From contig NZ_NKUI01000043.1 of assembly GCF_014845115.1 (NCBI RefSeq), positions 1 through 45,285 on the forward strand: a stretch of DNA of 45,285 nucleotides, written 5' to 3'. The notes under the pieces were generated by a model, which saw nothing but the letters and a program-made list of their open reading frames with translations, ran no database searches and had not been told where the DNA came from. The first letter of the stretch is position 1. The number at the start of each line of letters is the position of its first letter. A program made the translations under genes and the position numbers. The stretch is from Methylorubrum zatmanii. GTDB lineage: Bacteria > Pseudomonadota > Alphaproteobacteria > Rhizobiales > Beijerinckiaceae. Positions 8,673 through 16,712 of this stretch are shown one piece after another.

Positions 8673-9547
8673 GGCGGCTCGCCCACATCTCCGACCTGCA
8701 TTTCGGGCGCACCGATCCGGCGGTGGTCGAGGGGCTGGTGGCCGAACTGAACCGCGCGCCGCCGGACCTGATCGTCGCCTCGGGCGACTTCACCATGCGG
8801 GCCCGGCGCAGGGAATATGCGGAGGCGCGGGCCTTCCTCGACCGCCTCGCCGCACCCTGGATCGCGGTGCCGGGCAACCACGACATCGCCTATTTCAAGC
8901 TCTTCACCCGCTTCTTCCATCCGTTCCGGCGCTATCGCCGCTTCATCGCGCAGGACACGGAGCCGACCTTTCTCGACGACGAGATCGCGGTGATCTGCCT
9001 CAACACCGTGCGGACCTGGGCGCCGGAAACGGATTGGTCGCAAGGCAAGATCACCCGGACGCAGATCGCCCGCACCGAGGAGCGGCTGGCCGCCGTGCCG
9101 CCGCAGGTCTTCCGGATCGTGGTGGGCCATCACCCGTTCATGCCGCCGCCCTGGGATGCGGAGGCCCGTCTCGTCGGCCGGGCCGACGAGGCCCTCGACG
9201 CCTTCCGCCGCCACGGCGTCGGCCTGACCCTGGCGGGCCATCTCCACCGCCATTATGCCCGCTTCGCGGAAGCTCCGGCGACCGGCACCGAGCCCGATGC
9301 GGTCGCCGTCGACCGGGGCGTGGCGCGGGCGAGCGGCACGCGGCTGCTGGCGGTGCAGGCGGGCTCGGCCACCTCGACGCGGCTGCGCGGCAACGAGCCC
9401 AACGCCTATAACCGCATCGTCATCGCGGACGGGCAGGCGACCGTCACCGTCCGGATCTGGACCGGCGACGCCTTCGAGGATGCCCGGGAGGAGGAGGCCG
9501 CCCCGTCCGAAGCCCGGAGCGACGAGGCGGTGCCGGCCGCGCGCTGA
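8669..9547 (+). CDS. Calcineurin-like metallophosphoesterase
   Basis: A 292-residue protein with a GTG start overlapping the kinase stop. All canonical metallophosphoesterase motifs are visible in order: D-x-H (ISDLHFG, residues 8-14), GD (ASGDFT), GNHD (VPGNHDIAYF), H (VVGHHPF) and GHxH (LAGHLHRHY). These coordinate a dinuclear metal centre for hydrolysis of phosphomono- or diesters. It resembles Icc/CpdA-like proteins (about 270 residues) that can hydrolyse cyclic nucleotides, but specificity cannot be read from sequence. The acidic C-terminal tail (about 270-292) is non-conserved. Being coupled to a lipid kinase, it might act on a phospholipid headgroup; that is inference. Confidence 0.92.
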   Translation: MRRLAHISDLHFGRTDPAVVEGLVAELNRAPPDLIVASGDFTMRARRREYAEARAFLDRLAAPWIAVPGNHDIAYFKLFTRFFHPFRRYRRFIAQDTEPTFLDDEIAVICLNTVRTWAPETDWSQGKITRTQIARTEERLAAVPPQVFRIVVGHHPFMPPPWDAEARLVGRADEALDAFRRHGVGLTLAGHLHRHYARFAEAPATGTEPDAVAVDRGVARASGTRLLAVQAGSATSTRLRGNEPNAYNRIVIADGQATVTVRIWTGDAFEDAREEEAAPSEARSDEAVPAAR

Positions 9548-9575
9548 GCGGCCGGCTCCTCTCCTCTGGCTACCT

Positions 9576-11048
9576 TCAGGGCTGGGCCGTCCGCCGCGCT
9601 CCGCCGCCCGCGAGGCTGACGGCGAAGGCCACCGCGAGGTTGAGGGCCAGAGCCACCACGCCGATGTTGAGATCCTGCACCGGCCCCGGCAGGCCGGGAA
9701 ACAGCTTGGCCAGGGTGTAGCCGCCGAGCACGGTGACCGCGACCGTGGCGATGCCGGCGAGGATCCCCGCCATCGCGCCGGCGCGGGTCAGCGGGTTGTT
9801 CGGCAGCAGGCTGAAGAAGAAGGCCGGGAAGAGCTGCGTCACCACCGCGTAGCCGATCAGCAGGAGCTGTACGATGGTCTCGCCCCCGTGCAGGGTGAAG
9901 CCGACGCAGGCCAAAGCCAGCAAGGGCGCGACCCCCTTGGCGAGCCGGCCGGTGGAGGCATCGGTCGCGTTCGGAGCCAGCGGCCGGTAGAGGTTCTGGG
10001 CGATCAGGGTCGAGCCCGCGATCAGGATCATCGAGCCCGGCACCAGGGCCGTCAGCACGCCGGTGGCGCCGATCACGCCGACGAACCATGGCGGGAAGGT
10101 CTGCAAGGCGATTCTGAACAGCGACAGGTCGACATCCGGTCCCGTCAGCCCCGGCACTTGGAGCACGGCGGCGAAGCCCGCGAAGAACACGAACAGCAGC
10201 ATCAGCTGGTAGAGCGGCAGGAACACCGCGTTGCGCCGGAACACCTTCGGGTCGCGGGCGGTGTAGATCGAGGCGAAGATGTGCGGGAACATCCAGCCGC
10301 CGAGCGCCGTGAGCAGGGTGGTCGAGGCGAACCATGTCGCGCTCTGCCCGCGATCCGGCAAAGCGAGGAAGCCGGGCTTGGCGGTGTCGATCGCCGCGAA
10401 CATCGGGCCGATGCCGCCGTAATAGTGGTACGGCAGATAGAGCCCGAGGAAGAGCACCACGAACAGGATCATGAAATCCTTGAGCACGGCGGTCCAGGCC
10501 GAGCCGCGCACGCCGGAGACCATGACGTAGACCGTGAGCGTGCCGGCGCCGATCCAGATCGCGGTCGTCGGCGAGATCACGCCGTAGGAGGCGGTGGCGA
10601 CGATGATGCCGAGCCCCTTGAGCTGCAGCACCATGTAGGGAATGAGCGCCACGATCCCGACCAGGGCGACCAGGATGCCGAGGCTGCGGCTCTCGTAGCG
10701 CGCGGCGAAATAATCGGGCTGCGAGAACAGGTTGCGCTCCTTGGCGAAGCGCCAGGCCGGCGGCAGGATCCAGTAGGAGATGACGTAGATCAGCGTCAGG
10801 TAGCAGAGGATGTAATAGGTCGGCCCGCCCTTGCCGTAGGCCCAGCCCGAGCCGCCGAGGAAGGTGAAGGTGGTGTAGATCTCGCCGGCCATCAGCAGGA
10901 AGACCAGCAGCGTGCCGAAGCCGCGCTTGCCGACGCTCCACTGCTCCATGTCCATGTCGTGCCCGGCCCGCGCCCGCAGGCCCAGTCCCAGGGCCACGAC
11001 GACCGCGAGGGCGATGATCGGAAGCGCCGCGTTCATCGCTCCGTTCAT
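9576..11048 (-). CDS. Sodium:solute symporter (SSS family, MctP-like)
   Basis: A 490-residue membrane protein with about 13 hydrophobic segments. The N-terminal MEQWSVGKRGFGTLLVFLLM and GSGWAYGKGG segments, then NLFSQPDYFAARYES in the loop after helix 2-3, are typical of the SSS family of pantothenate, proline and monocarboxylate transporters. Overall resemblance is to monocarboxylate permeases such as rhizobial MctP. The start ATG overlaps the stop of the DUF3311 gene (ATGA), so both come from one minus-strand message. DUF3311 proteins are regularly found beside SSS transporters and are thought to be accessory subunits. Likely substrates are short organic acids; the exact one is inferred, not shown. 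Confidence 0.9.
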   Translation of the reverse strand: MNGAMNAALPIIALAVVVALGLGLRARAGHDMDMEQWSVGKRGFGTLLVFLLMAGEIYTTFTFLGGSGWAYGKGGPTYYILCYLTLIYVISYWILPPAWRFAKERNLFSQPDYFAARYESRSLGILVALVGIVALIPYMVLQLKGLGIIVATASYGVISPTTAIWIGAGTLTVYVMVSGVRGSAWTAVLKDFMILFVVLFLGLYLPYHYYGGIGPMFAAIDTAKPGFLALPDRGQSATWFASTTLLTALGGWMFPHIFASIYTARDPKVFRRNAVFLPLYQLMLLFVFFAGFAAVLQVPGLTGPDVDLSLFRIALQTFPPWFVGVIGATGVLTALVPGSMILIAGSTLIAQNLYRPLAPNATDASTGRLAKGVAPLLALACVGFTLHGGETIVQLLLIGYAVVTQLFPAFFFSLLPNNPLTRAGAMAGILAGIATVAVTVLGGYTLAKLFPGLPGPVQDLNIGVVALALNLAVAFAVSLAGGGARRTAQP

Positions 11049-11248
11049 GGCCCCTCCTCCGGCTCGCTATTGGCGGGATCGGTGAGGTAGATCAGCGCCA
11101 TGATGCCTGAGGTCGCCACGGTGCAGCCGACGAGCCACGCCAGCAGCAGCGGCATGCCGAACACCAGGGGCTCGACCCGGTTGAGGAAGAAGGGCCCCGC
11201 CATCATCCCGAGGAAGGGCAGGAGCGCGAGCCAGCGGAGATGCCTCAT
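11045..11248 (-). CDS. DUF3311 small membrane protein, partner of the symporter
   Basis: This 67-residue protein has two predicted membrane helices (about residues 5-25 and 32-55) linked by FLNRVEPLVFGMP, the conserved DUF3311 signature, and ends in an acidic tail. The ATG at 11248 was chosen because GGGGAGGGCG lies just upstream and because an upstream ATG (11332) would add a charged 28-residue leader not found in the family. It overlaps the SSS symporter by four bases, and its role is most likely as a small accessory subunit of that transporter. Confidence 0.88.
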   Translation of the reverse strand: MRHLRWLALLPFLGMMAGPFFLNRVEPLVFGMPLLLAWLVGCTVATSGIMALIYLTDPANSEPEEGP

Positions 11249-11375
11249 GGCCGCGCCCTCCCCGGCTTCGGTTCGCTCGGCATCGTCCCTGGTCCGCTCA
11301 TGCGCTTCCCGTCCGTTCGGCCGGGAGAGCATGGGGCAGATCGTCCGGCGGGGCGAGGGGATGAATTCCTCTTTT

Positions 11376-11407
11376 GCGCCTCATGCCCAAGGCGCCTCAT
11401 GCCCAAG
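11376..11407. repeat. Perfect 16-bp tandem duplication
   Basis: GCGCCTCATGCCCAAG occurs at 11376-11391 and again immediately at 11392-11407, with no mismatch. It lies between the 3' end of the hybrid kinase gene and the DUF3311 gene, next to the dispersed repeat at 11422. It looks like a recent slippage duplication. Confidence 0.9.
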
Positions 11408-11421
11408 CCGGCGGAGCCCAC

Positions 11422-11458
11422 CGGGATGGCGGATTTGGGCTTCGCTCAAACGCCGCGC
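11422..11458 (+). repeat. Dispersed 37-bp intergenic repeat, copy A
   Basis: The segment beginning CGGGATGGCGGATTTGGG and ending ACGCCGCGC matches the reverse complement of 45248-45284 with three substitutions. Both copies are outside genes. It is likely a family of short dispersed elements in this genome. Confidence 0.8.
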
Positions 11459-11462
11459 GGTC

Positions 11463-13499
11463 TCATGCTGCTTCCGCGCGATCCCCGAGCAGGCCCGGCA
11501 GGGCGCGCAGGTTGAGGGGTTTGGGCAGGAAGTCATCGAACCCCGCGTCGAAGGCGGCGGCGACATCCTCGCGCCCGGTATTGGCGGTGAGCGCCACCAG
11601 GTGGAGCGGGGCGGCGCCGGTCTCTGCCTCGCGGGCGCGGATGCGGCGGGCGGTCTCCAGGCCGTCGAGGCCGGGCATGCGGATGTCGATCAGCGCCAGA
11701 TCGAACGGTCCCTGAGTCTCGGACATGGCGAGGGCTTCGAGGCCGTCCCGGGCGAGGCTGACCCGCGCGCCGAGCCGTTCCAACGCCTTTGTGGCGAGCA
11801 GGGCGTTGATCGGATTGTCCTCCGCCAGCAGCACCCGCCGGCCCGGCGCGGCGGCCTCGCTCCGAAGCGGAGCGGATTCGGCCGAGGCCGGGCTTCCGGC
11901 GCTGTCGGAGCGCGGCTCCAGCAGGCGGTCGAACAGGGAGCGGGCCCGGACCGGCTTGATCAGGTAGCTGTCGAAGCCCGCCGCGCTCGGGGCGCCGAAT
12001 TCGCGGCGGTCGAAGGGCGAGAGCAGAATCAGGCTGCAACGCACGCCGCTGCGCCCGGCCTCCGCCGCGAGCGCCCGCACCGGGCCGTCCCCCAGGCTGC
12101 GGTCGGCGATGAGCCCGTCGAAGCGAACCCCGGCCAGGGCATCGAGACCGGCCTCGACGCTGTCGACCAAAACCGCCGCCGCGCCCGAGCGGGTCAGCCG
12201 CCGGGCAAGGAATTGCGCCTGGAACGGCGAGGCCGCCACGATCAGGATCCTGCGCTGGGGCAGCGCCGGCTGCGGCGCGGGGGGCTGGGCCCCTTCCGCG
12301 ACGGCGAGGGGCAGCACGACCCGGAAGGTCGAGCCGCGGCCGAGCGTCGAACGAGCGTCGATCGTCCCCTCCATCCGCTCCACGAGGCGGCGTGTGATGG
12401 CCAGCCCGAGGCCGGTGCCCTCGTGCCGCCGGCTGGCGCTGTCGTCGCCCTGCACGAATTCCTCGAACAGGAGCGGGATGCGGTCCTCCGGCATGCCCGG
12501 ACCGGTATCCTCGATGGTGAGGACGAACCCCTCACCGGCGCGGGCGAGGCTGACGCCGACGCCGCCGGTCTGCGTGAACTTGATGGCGTTGCCGGCGAGG
12601 TTCAGCAGGATCTGCCGCACCCGGTCGGCGTCGCCGACCCGCAGGGTGGTCAGGTCGTCGGCGATGTCGAGGGCGATCTCCAGGCCCTTGTCCTGGGCCC
12701 GCGGCGCCAGCAGCTCGACCACGCCCTCGACCAGGGCGGCGACATCGAACGGCTCCGCCGCCAGATCGAGGCGGCCCGCCTCGATGCGGGAGAAATCGAG
12801 AATGCCATCGACGAGACCGAGCAGCGCCGTGCCGCTGGTCCGCAGCGCCTCGACGTAGGTGCGCTGCTCCGGGTCGAGCCGCGTCTCGAGCAGGAGGTCG
12901 CCCATGCCGAGGATGCCGTTGAGCGGCGTGCGCAATTCGTGGCTGACGGTGGCGAGGAAGCGGGATTTCGCGACGTTGGCGGCCTCCGCCCGGCTTCGGG
13001 CCTCGTCGAGCGACCGCACCGCCTCGACATGCTCGGTCACGTCCTTGCCTGCCCGCAGCCAGGTCGGGCCGTCCCGGTTCGCCGCCGCCGGCATCTCGAC
13101 GAAGGAGAACCAGCGCGGAACCCCGTCCACCGGAACCAGCCGCTCCTCGACCACCCGCACCCCGTCGGGGCGCAGCTCGACCGTGCCGCGTTCGATCACC
13201 TCGGGCGTCAGCGTCGAGCCGATCAACTCCAGTGGACTCATGCCGAACAGGGCGGCGAAGCCCTCACTGGCGAAGACGATCCGTCCCTGCCCGTCCCGCT
13301 GCACCACCGCTTGGGTGGTGGCCTCCACGAGGACGCGGTAGCGCTCCTCGTTCTCGGCGATCTGCCAAAGCCGGTCCTGCAGCGCTTCGGCCCGGTCGGA
13401 TTCGTGGATGAGGGGCTGGCGGCGGATCGATGCCAGGATCAGCGCTAGCATCGCCGCCGCCACGCCCAGGCTCGTCAGGGTCACCGCGAGGGTGGTCAT
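11463..13499 (-). CDS. Hybrid sensor histidine kinase with two receiver domains
   Basis: The 678-residue protein starts at the ATG at 13499; an upstream in-frame start at 13730 adds non-conserved basic sequence overlapping the neighbour. Domains in order: one membrane helix (4-26), PAS (about 50-165), HisKA with [10 protein letters not shown] and phosphoacceptor His187, HATPase ([24 protein letters not shown]), receiver 1 (about 428-540) and receiver 2 (about 560-675). Receiver 2 is canonical (AEDNP acid pair, phosphoacceptor Asp in LIDIRMPG, Lys in LPKPL). Receiver 1 has ASPF in place of the acid pair but keeps LIADRSLG and LIKPV. There is no Hpt domain, so an outside phosphotransfer partner is expected. 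The signal is unknown. Confidence 0.93.
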   Translation of the reverse strand: MTTLAVTLTSLGVAAAMLALILASIRRQPLIHESDRAEALQDRLWQIAENEERYRVLVEATTQAVVQRDGQGRIVFASEGFAALFGMSPLELIGSTLTPEVIERGTVELRPDGVRVVEERLVPVDGVPRWFSFVEMPAAANRDGPTWLRAGKDVTEHVEAVRSLDEARSRAEAANVAKSRFLATVSHELRTPLNGILGMGDLLLETRLDPEQRTYVEALRTSGTALLGLVDGILDFSRIEAGRLDLAAEPFDVAALVEGVVELLAPRAQDKGLEIALDIADDLTTLRVGDADRVRQILLNLAGNAIKFTQTGGVGVSLARAGEGFVLTIEDTGPGMPEDRIPLLFEEFVQGDDSASRRHEGTGLGLAITRRLVERMEGTIDARSTLGRGSTFRVVLPLAVAEGAQPPAPQPALPQRRILIVAASPFQAQFLARRLTRSGAAAVLVDSVEAGLDALAGVRFDGLIADRSLGDGPVRALAAEAGRSGVRCSLILLSPFDRREFGAPSAAGFDSYLIKPVRARSLFDRLLEPRSDSAGSPASAESAPLRSEAAAPGRRVLLAEDNPINALLATKALERLGARVSLARDGLEALAMSETQGPFDLALIDIRMPGLDGLETARRIRAREAETGAAPLHLVALTANTGREDVAAAFDAGFDDFLPKPLNLRALPGLLGDRAEAA

Positions 13500-13653
13500 C
13501 GGCTCAACACGCTCCCCGTCGCCGGACGGCCGGCTGTTCAGGGGGCGACGATGCCAGCCTTGCGTGAAGCGGCGCTTGAGAAAGGTGCTTAAGGGCGCGT
13601 GAGCGGGAACGGTCGCGTTTGCGCGTCGATCCGCAGCGCCCTCGGTCCGGCCG

Positions 13654-14103
13654 TCACAGCTCCGGAAACCGCTGCAGAAGGGTGTCCTTGTCGAGCCCGA
13701 GGGCGGCGGCCACCTCGGCCAGCGCCGCATCCTCCTCGCGGCCGATGCCCTCGTGATCGGCCACGTCGGCGGCGATGAGGAAGACGTTGCGGCGCTGCTC
13801 CTCCGGCCGGTCGGCGATGGCGGCGATCCGCACGAGGTTTTCCGCGCGGCCGGCGCGGGTGCGGGCGCGACCGAGTCCCTCGTAGAGGGCGTGTTCCAGC
13901 ATCAGGCTGTCATAGCCCTTTTCCAGGATCGGGTTCGCCCGCATTCCCTCCAACGCCGTCTCGAATTCCTCGGTCATCAGCTCGCCGTCGGCGACGGCGA
14001 CGTTGGCGCAGGCCGAGACCGCCGCCTGCATCAGCGCCTCGTCGCCGGCATAGGCCTTGAGCGTGAAGCGAAACCGCTCGACCGCGTCGTGAAGGAAGCC
14101 CAT
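13654..14103 (-). CDS. TerB-like (tellurite-resistance-type) acidic protein
   Basis: This 149-residue protein starts at the ATG at 14103 (MGFLHDAVERF); a farther upstream start at 14217 overlaps murU and gives an Arg-rich leader. The sequence is helical and has the paired acidic motifs of the TerB/DjlA-N fold: ACANVAVADGELMTEEFE (about residues 30-47) and LIAADVADHEGIGREEDA (about 105-122). In this family such D/E clusters bind divalent metal. TerB-fold proteins are found both in tellurite/phage-stress operons and alone, as here, where no other ter gene is present. It lies 46 bases after murU on the same strand, so it may be the end of that transcription unit. Function is not established. Confidence 0.85.
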   Translation of the reverse strand: MGFLHDAVERFRFTLKAYAGDEALMQAAVSACANVAVADGELMTEEFETALEGMRANPILEKGYDSLMLEHALYEGLGRARTRAGRAENLVRIAAIADRPEEQRRNVFLIAADVADHEGIGREEDAALAEVAAALGLDKDTLLQRFPEL

Positions 14104-14149
14104 TCTCACCAAAAACCCTGCCGCCGACCCCCGACAACGGGGGTGCCGC

Positions 14150-14896
14150 TCAAACGATCCGCGCGCTCTCGCGCACCCGCGCCTCGGCGGCCTCGATCGC
14201 CTCCGGGGTGCCGACATGGAGCCATTGCCCGTCCAGGCGCAGGCCCCGCAGGCGGTCGCGCTTCACGGCCCGGTCGAACAGCAGGGTCAGGGAGAACGGC
14301 CCCTCCGGCGTGTCGGCGAACAGCTCCGGCTTCAGGATGGCCACGCCGGCATAGATGAAGGGCGCGACCTCGCGCTCGCCGCGCCAGTGGAGGCGGCCGT
14401 CCGATTCCATGAAGAAGTCGCCGGCCCCGTCATAGCCGAGGCTCGTGGCGGTGGGGGCGACGAGGAGCAGGATGTCCGTGGTCTCCGGGTCCCAGGCCTC
14501 GATCAGCCGGTTCAGGTTCGGCCGCGGCCCTTCCAGCCAGAAGGAATCCGAGTTGAACACCACGAAGGGCTCGCCCGCGAACCGGTCGAGCGCCTTCTTC
14601 ACGCCGCCGCCGGTCTCCAGCAGCGCGTCCCGTTCGTCGGAGAGGACGATCCGCGGCAGCCCGGTGCGGCGAGCGAGATGGCCCTCCATCAGGTCGGCGA
14701 GCCAGTGGACGTTGACCACCGCCGTCTCGATGCCGCCCTCCGCCGCCCGGTCGAGGGCGTGATCGATCAGCGCCTTGCCGGCGACCTCGACGAGGGGCTT
14801 CGGCAGCGTCGCCGTGACCGGGCGCATGCGCTTGCCCAGCCCCGCCGCGAGCACGAAGGCGCGGGTGATGGTGTTCGGGATCTGCTCGTCGCTCAT
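14150..14896 (-). CDS. murU: MurU-type N-acetylmuramate-1-phosphate uridylyltransferase
   Basis: A 248-residue nucleotidyltransferase. The nucleotide-binding signature AFVLAAGLGKRMRPVTATLPKPLVEVAGKAL spans residues 13-43 (only key elements: G-L-G-K-R-M and the P-K-P-L lysine). Metal-binding VFNSDSFW lies near residue 110, and the sugar-site segment RDALLETGGGVKKAL near 85-100 (LETGGG) is typical of MurU and related sugar-1-phosphate transferases. MurU makes UDP-MurNAc from MurNAc-1-phosphate and UTP. The gene directly upstream encodes AmgK, the kinase that supplies MurNAc-1-phosphate, with a 55-base gap, which strongly supports this role over a generic mannose-1-phosphate guanylyltransferase. 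Confidence 0.88.
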   Translation of the reverse strand: MSDEQIPNTITRAFVLAAGLGKRMRPVTATLPKPLVEVAGKALIDHALDRAAEGGIETAVVNVHWLADLMEGHLARRTGLPRIVLSDERDALLETGGGVKKALDRFAGEPFVVFNSDSFWLEGPRPNLNRLIEAWDPETTDILLLVAPTATSLGYDGAGDFFMESDGRLHWRGEREVAPFIYAGVAILKPELFADTPEGPFSLTLLFDRAVKRDRLRGLRLDGQWLHVGTPEAIEAAEARVRESARIV

Positions 14897-14951
14897 GACG
14901 CGTTCGCGGGCCGGTTCGCAGGGAGGCTTCGATAGGGCTTCGACGGGATTG

Positions 14952-16580
14952 TCAGGGGGCGGCGGGGCCGGTCTCCGGCCGGGGCGCGACGAGGTTCGGC
15001 AGGTGGGTCTCGTGCCACGCCCGCAGGCCCGCCAGGGCGGGATGGGCGAGGTTGCGGGCGAGATAACCCTCGATGCGCGGCAGATGGGCGAGGTAGCCCG
15101 GCTTGCCGTCGCGCCTGTCGAGCCGGGCGAAGATGCCGAGGATCTTGGTGGCGCGCTGCGCCGCCAGCACCGCGTAGGAGCGGGCGAAGGCCTGCATGTC
15201 GAAGCCGATGTCGCGGGCGCGGCGCTCGCGGATGTAGAGGCCGAGCAGGCGCAATTCGAAATCGGCGCTGGCATTCACCCGCGCATCCTGCAGCAGCGAG
15301 GCGACGTCGTAGGCCGGATGGCCCATCACCGCGTCCTGGAAATCGATCACGCCGACCCGCTCCAGCCCGGTCCGCTCGGGCAGCCAGATCAGGTTGGGCG
15401 AATGGTAGTCGCGCAGGCACCAGGTGGTTGGTTCGGCGAGGAGCCCCTTCAGCGCCTCGGTCCAGAGGTCGAGGAAGGCTGTGCGCGCCTCCGGTGCCAG
15501 GGTCGTGCCGCGGATCGCCGGGGCATACCATTCGGGCATCAGTTCCGCCTCGAACAGCAGCGCCTCGAGGTCGTAGGGCGGGATGACGTGCTCGATCCCC
15601 TCGCTCACCGGCACGGCGGCGGGCAAATCGGTGGCGTGCAGCTTGGCGAGCAGCCGCACCGCCTCGGCATAGCGCTCGGGCCGCGGCGCGCCGTTCTCGA
15701 CCACCGGCTCGGAGCCCAGATCCTCCAGGATCAGCAGGCCGGCATCGAGGTTCTCGCCGAGGATCCGGGGCGCCGACACGCCGATGGCCCGCAGCGCCCG
15801 GTCCATGCCGACGAAGGCATGGATGCTCTCGGCGAGCTTGACGATGGCGCTGTAGGGCTTCCCGTCGCGCACCGGCGGCCCGTCGGGGCGCGGCGGCGCG
15901 ATCATCAGCACGGCGGTCTCCCCCCCCGGCTTGACCAAGCGTTCATAGGCGCGGGACGAGGCGTCGCCCTGCATCAGCACCCGGTCGGCCTCGTCCCAGC
16001 CGCTGCGGGCGAGCAGCCCCCGGATGGCGCGGGCCCGTTCGAGGCGCTCGCGCATGTCGCCGGTGCCGTCGATCCGCACGAGGCGGGCCTCCTCGCCATA
16101 CTCCGCCCGCAGGGACAGCTCGACGGTGAGCGTCGGGTTGTCCCGCCGGCCGAGGCGCTCGGGCCATTCGACCAGGGTGATCGCCGTCTCGGACAATTCG
16201 TCGAAGCCGAGTTCCACCAATTCGTCCGGGCCGCGCAGGCGGTAGAGATCGGCGTGGATCACCGTGCGGCCGCTTCCGGTCTCGTAGGGCTGCATCAGGG
16301 TGAAGGTCGGGCTCGGCACCTCCAGGGCGGGGTCGCGGGCGAGTTCCCGGATCATGGCGCGGGCCAGCGTGGTCTTGCCCGCGCCGAGGCCGCCGAACAG
16401 GGCCACGAGGTCGCCGGGCCTGAGGAAGCTCGCGAGGAAGGCCGCCATGTCCTCGGTGGCGCCCTCCTCGGGCAGCAGCACCTCCCAGGCCGTCCGCCGC
16501 GGCGCGGATGGCGGGGGAGCCTCTCCCGGCGGTGAGCCGGGCTGCGGGCTTCCCGCCGTGCCGTCCGGTTCCTCGCTCAA
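14952..16580 (-). CDS. TsaE-AmgK fusion: tRNA t6A ATPase plus anomeric sugar kinase
   Basis: A roughly 542-residue two-domain protein. The N-terminal part is TsaE: Walker A GGLGAGKTT (near residue 65), then SPTFTLMQPYE, HADLYRL and ITLVEWPERL. TsaE is the ATPase of the threonylcarbamoyl-adenosine tRNA modification complex. From about residue 180 the rest is an aminoglycoside-phosphotransferase-fold kinase (MQGDASSRAYERL, then catalytic CLRDYHSPNL and metal-binding VIDFQDAVMGHPAYD) like AmgK, which phosphorylates MurNAc and GlcNAc at C1. A TTG start at 16580 is preferred because GGAGG lies 9 bases upstream; GTG at 16598 is in frame but has no RBS. It is followed by murU and preceded by divL. 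The fusion is known in alphaproteobacteria. Confidence 0.93.
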   Translation of the reverse strand: MSEEPDGTAGSPQPGSPPGEAPPPSAPRRTAWEVLLPEEGATEDMAAFLASFLRPGDLVALFGGLGAGKTTLARAMIRELARDPALEVPSPTFTLMQPYETGSGRTVIHADLYRLRGPDELVELGFDELSETAITLVEWPERLGRRDNPTLTVELSLRAEYGEEARLVRIDGTGDMRERLERARAIRGLLARSGWDEADRVLMQGDASSRAYERLVKPGGETAVLMIAPPRPDGPPVRDGKPYSAIVKLAESIHAFVGMDRALRAIGVSAPRILGENLDAGLLILEDLGSEPVVENGAPRPERYAEAVRLLAKLHATDLPAAVPVSEGIEHVIPPYDLEALLFEAELMPEWYAPAIRGTTLAPEARTAFLDLWTEALKGLLAEPTTWCLRDYHSPNLIWLPERTGLERVGVIDFQDAVMGHPAYDVASLLQDARVNASADFELRLLGLYIRERRARDIGFDMQAFARSYAVLAAQRATKILGIFARLDRRDGKPGYLAHLPRIEGYLARNLAHPALAGLRAWHETHLPNLVAPRPETGPAAP

Positions 16581-16712
16581 CGCCCCAACCCTCCGCACAA
16601 CCCGTCCCCCGGCCGCCCCGAGGGAGCCGCCATCATCCTAGCGGGGGATGTTTAACCATTTCCGGCATCCGGGGTGAGCCCCCCGGTCCGGGGCGTCGGC
16701 TTCCCGTGCCGG

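Larger units (their letters stand above)
11249..11462. other. Intergenic region with repeats
   Basis: There is no supported gene here. The region contains a perfect tandem duplication (11376-11407) and one copy of a dispersed repeat (11422-11458), both listed separately. Confidence 0.5.

Noticed and set aside
9255..11090. 611-codon plus-strand ORF across the symporter gene
   Set aside because: Antisense shadow of the SSS symporter; no RBS or recognisable domain.
11100..13448. 782-codon plus-strand ORF across the hybrid kinase
   Set aside because: Antisense shadow; the minus strand has PAS, HisKA, HATPase and receiver motifs in order.
13560..13600. CtrA-like TTGA...TTAA site upstream of the hybrid kinase
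   Set aside because: Half-sites are separated by nine bases where seven are required, and the first half-site is TTGA, not TTAA.
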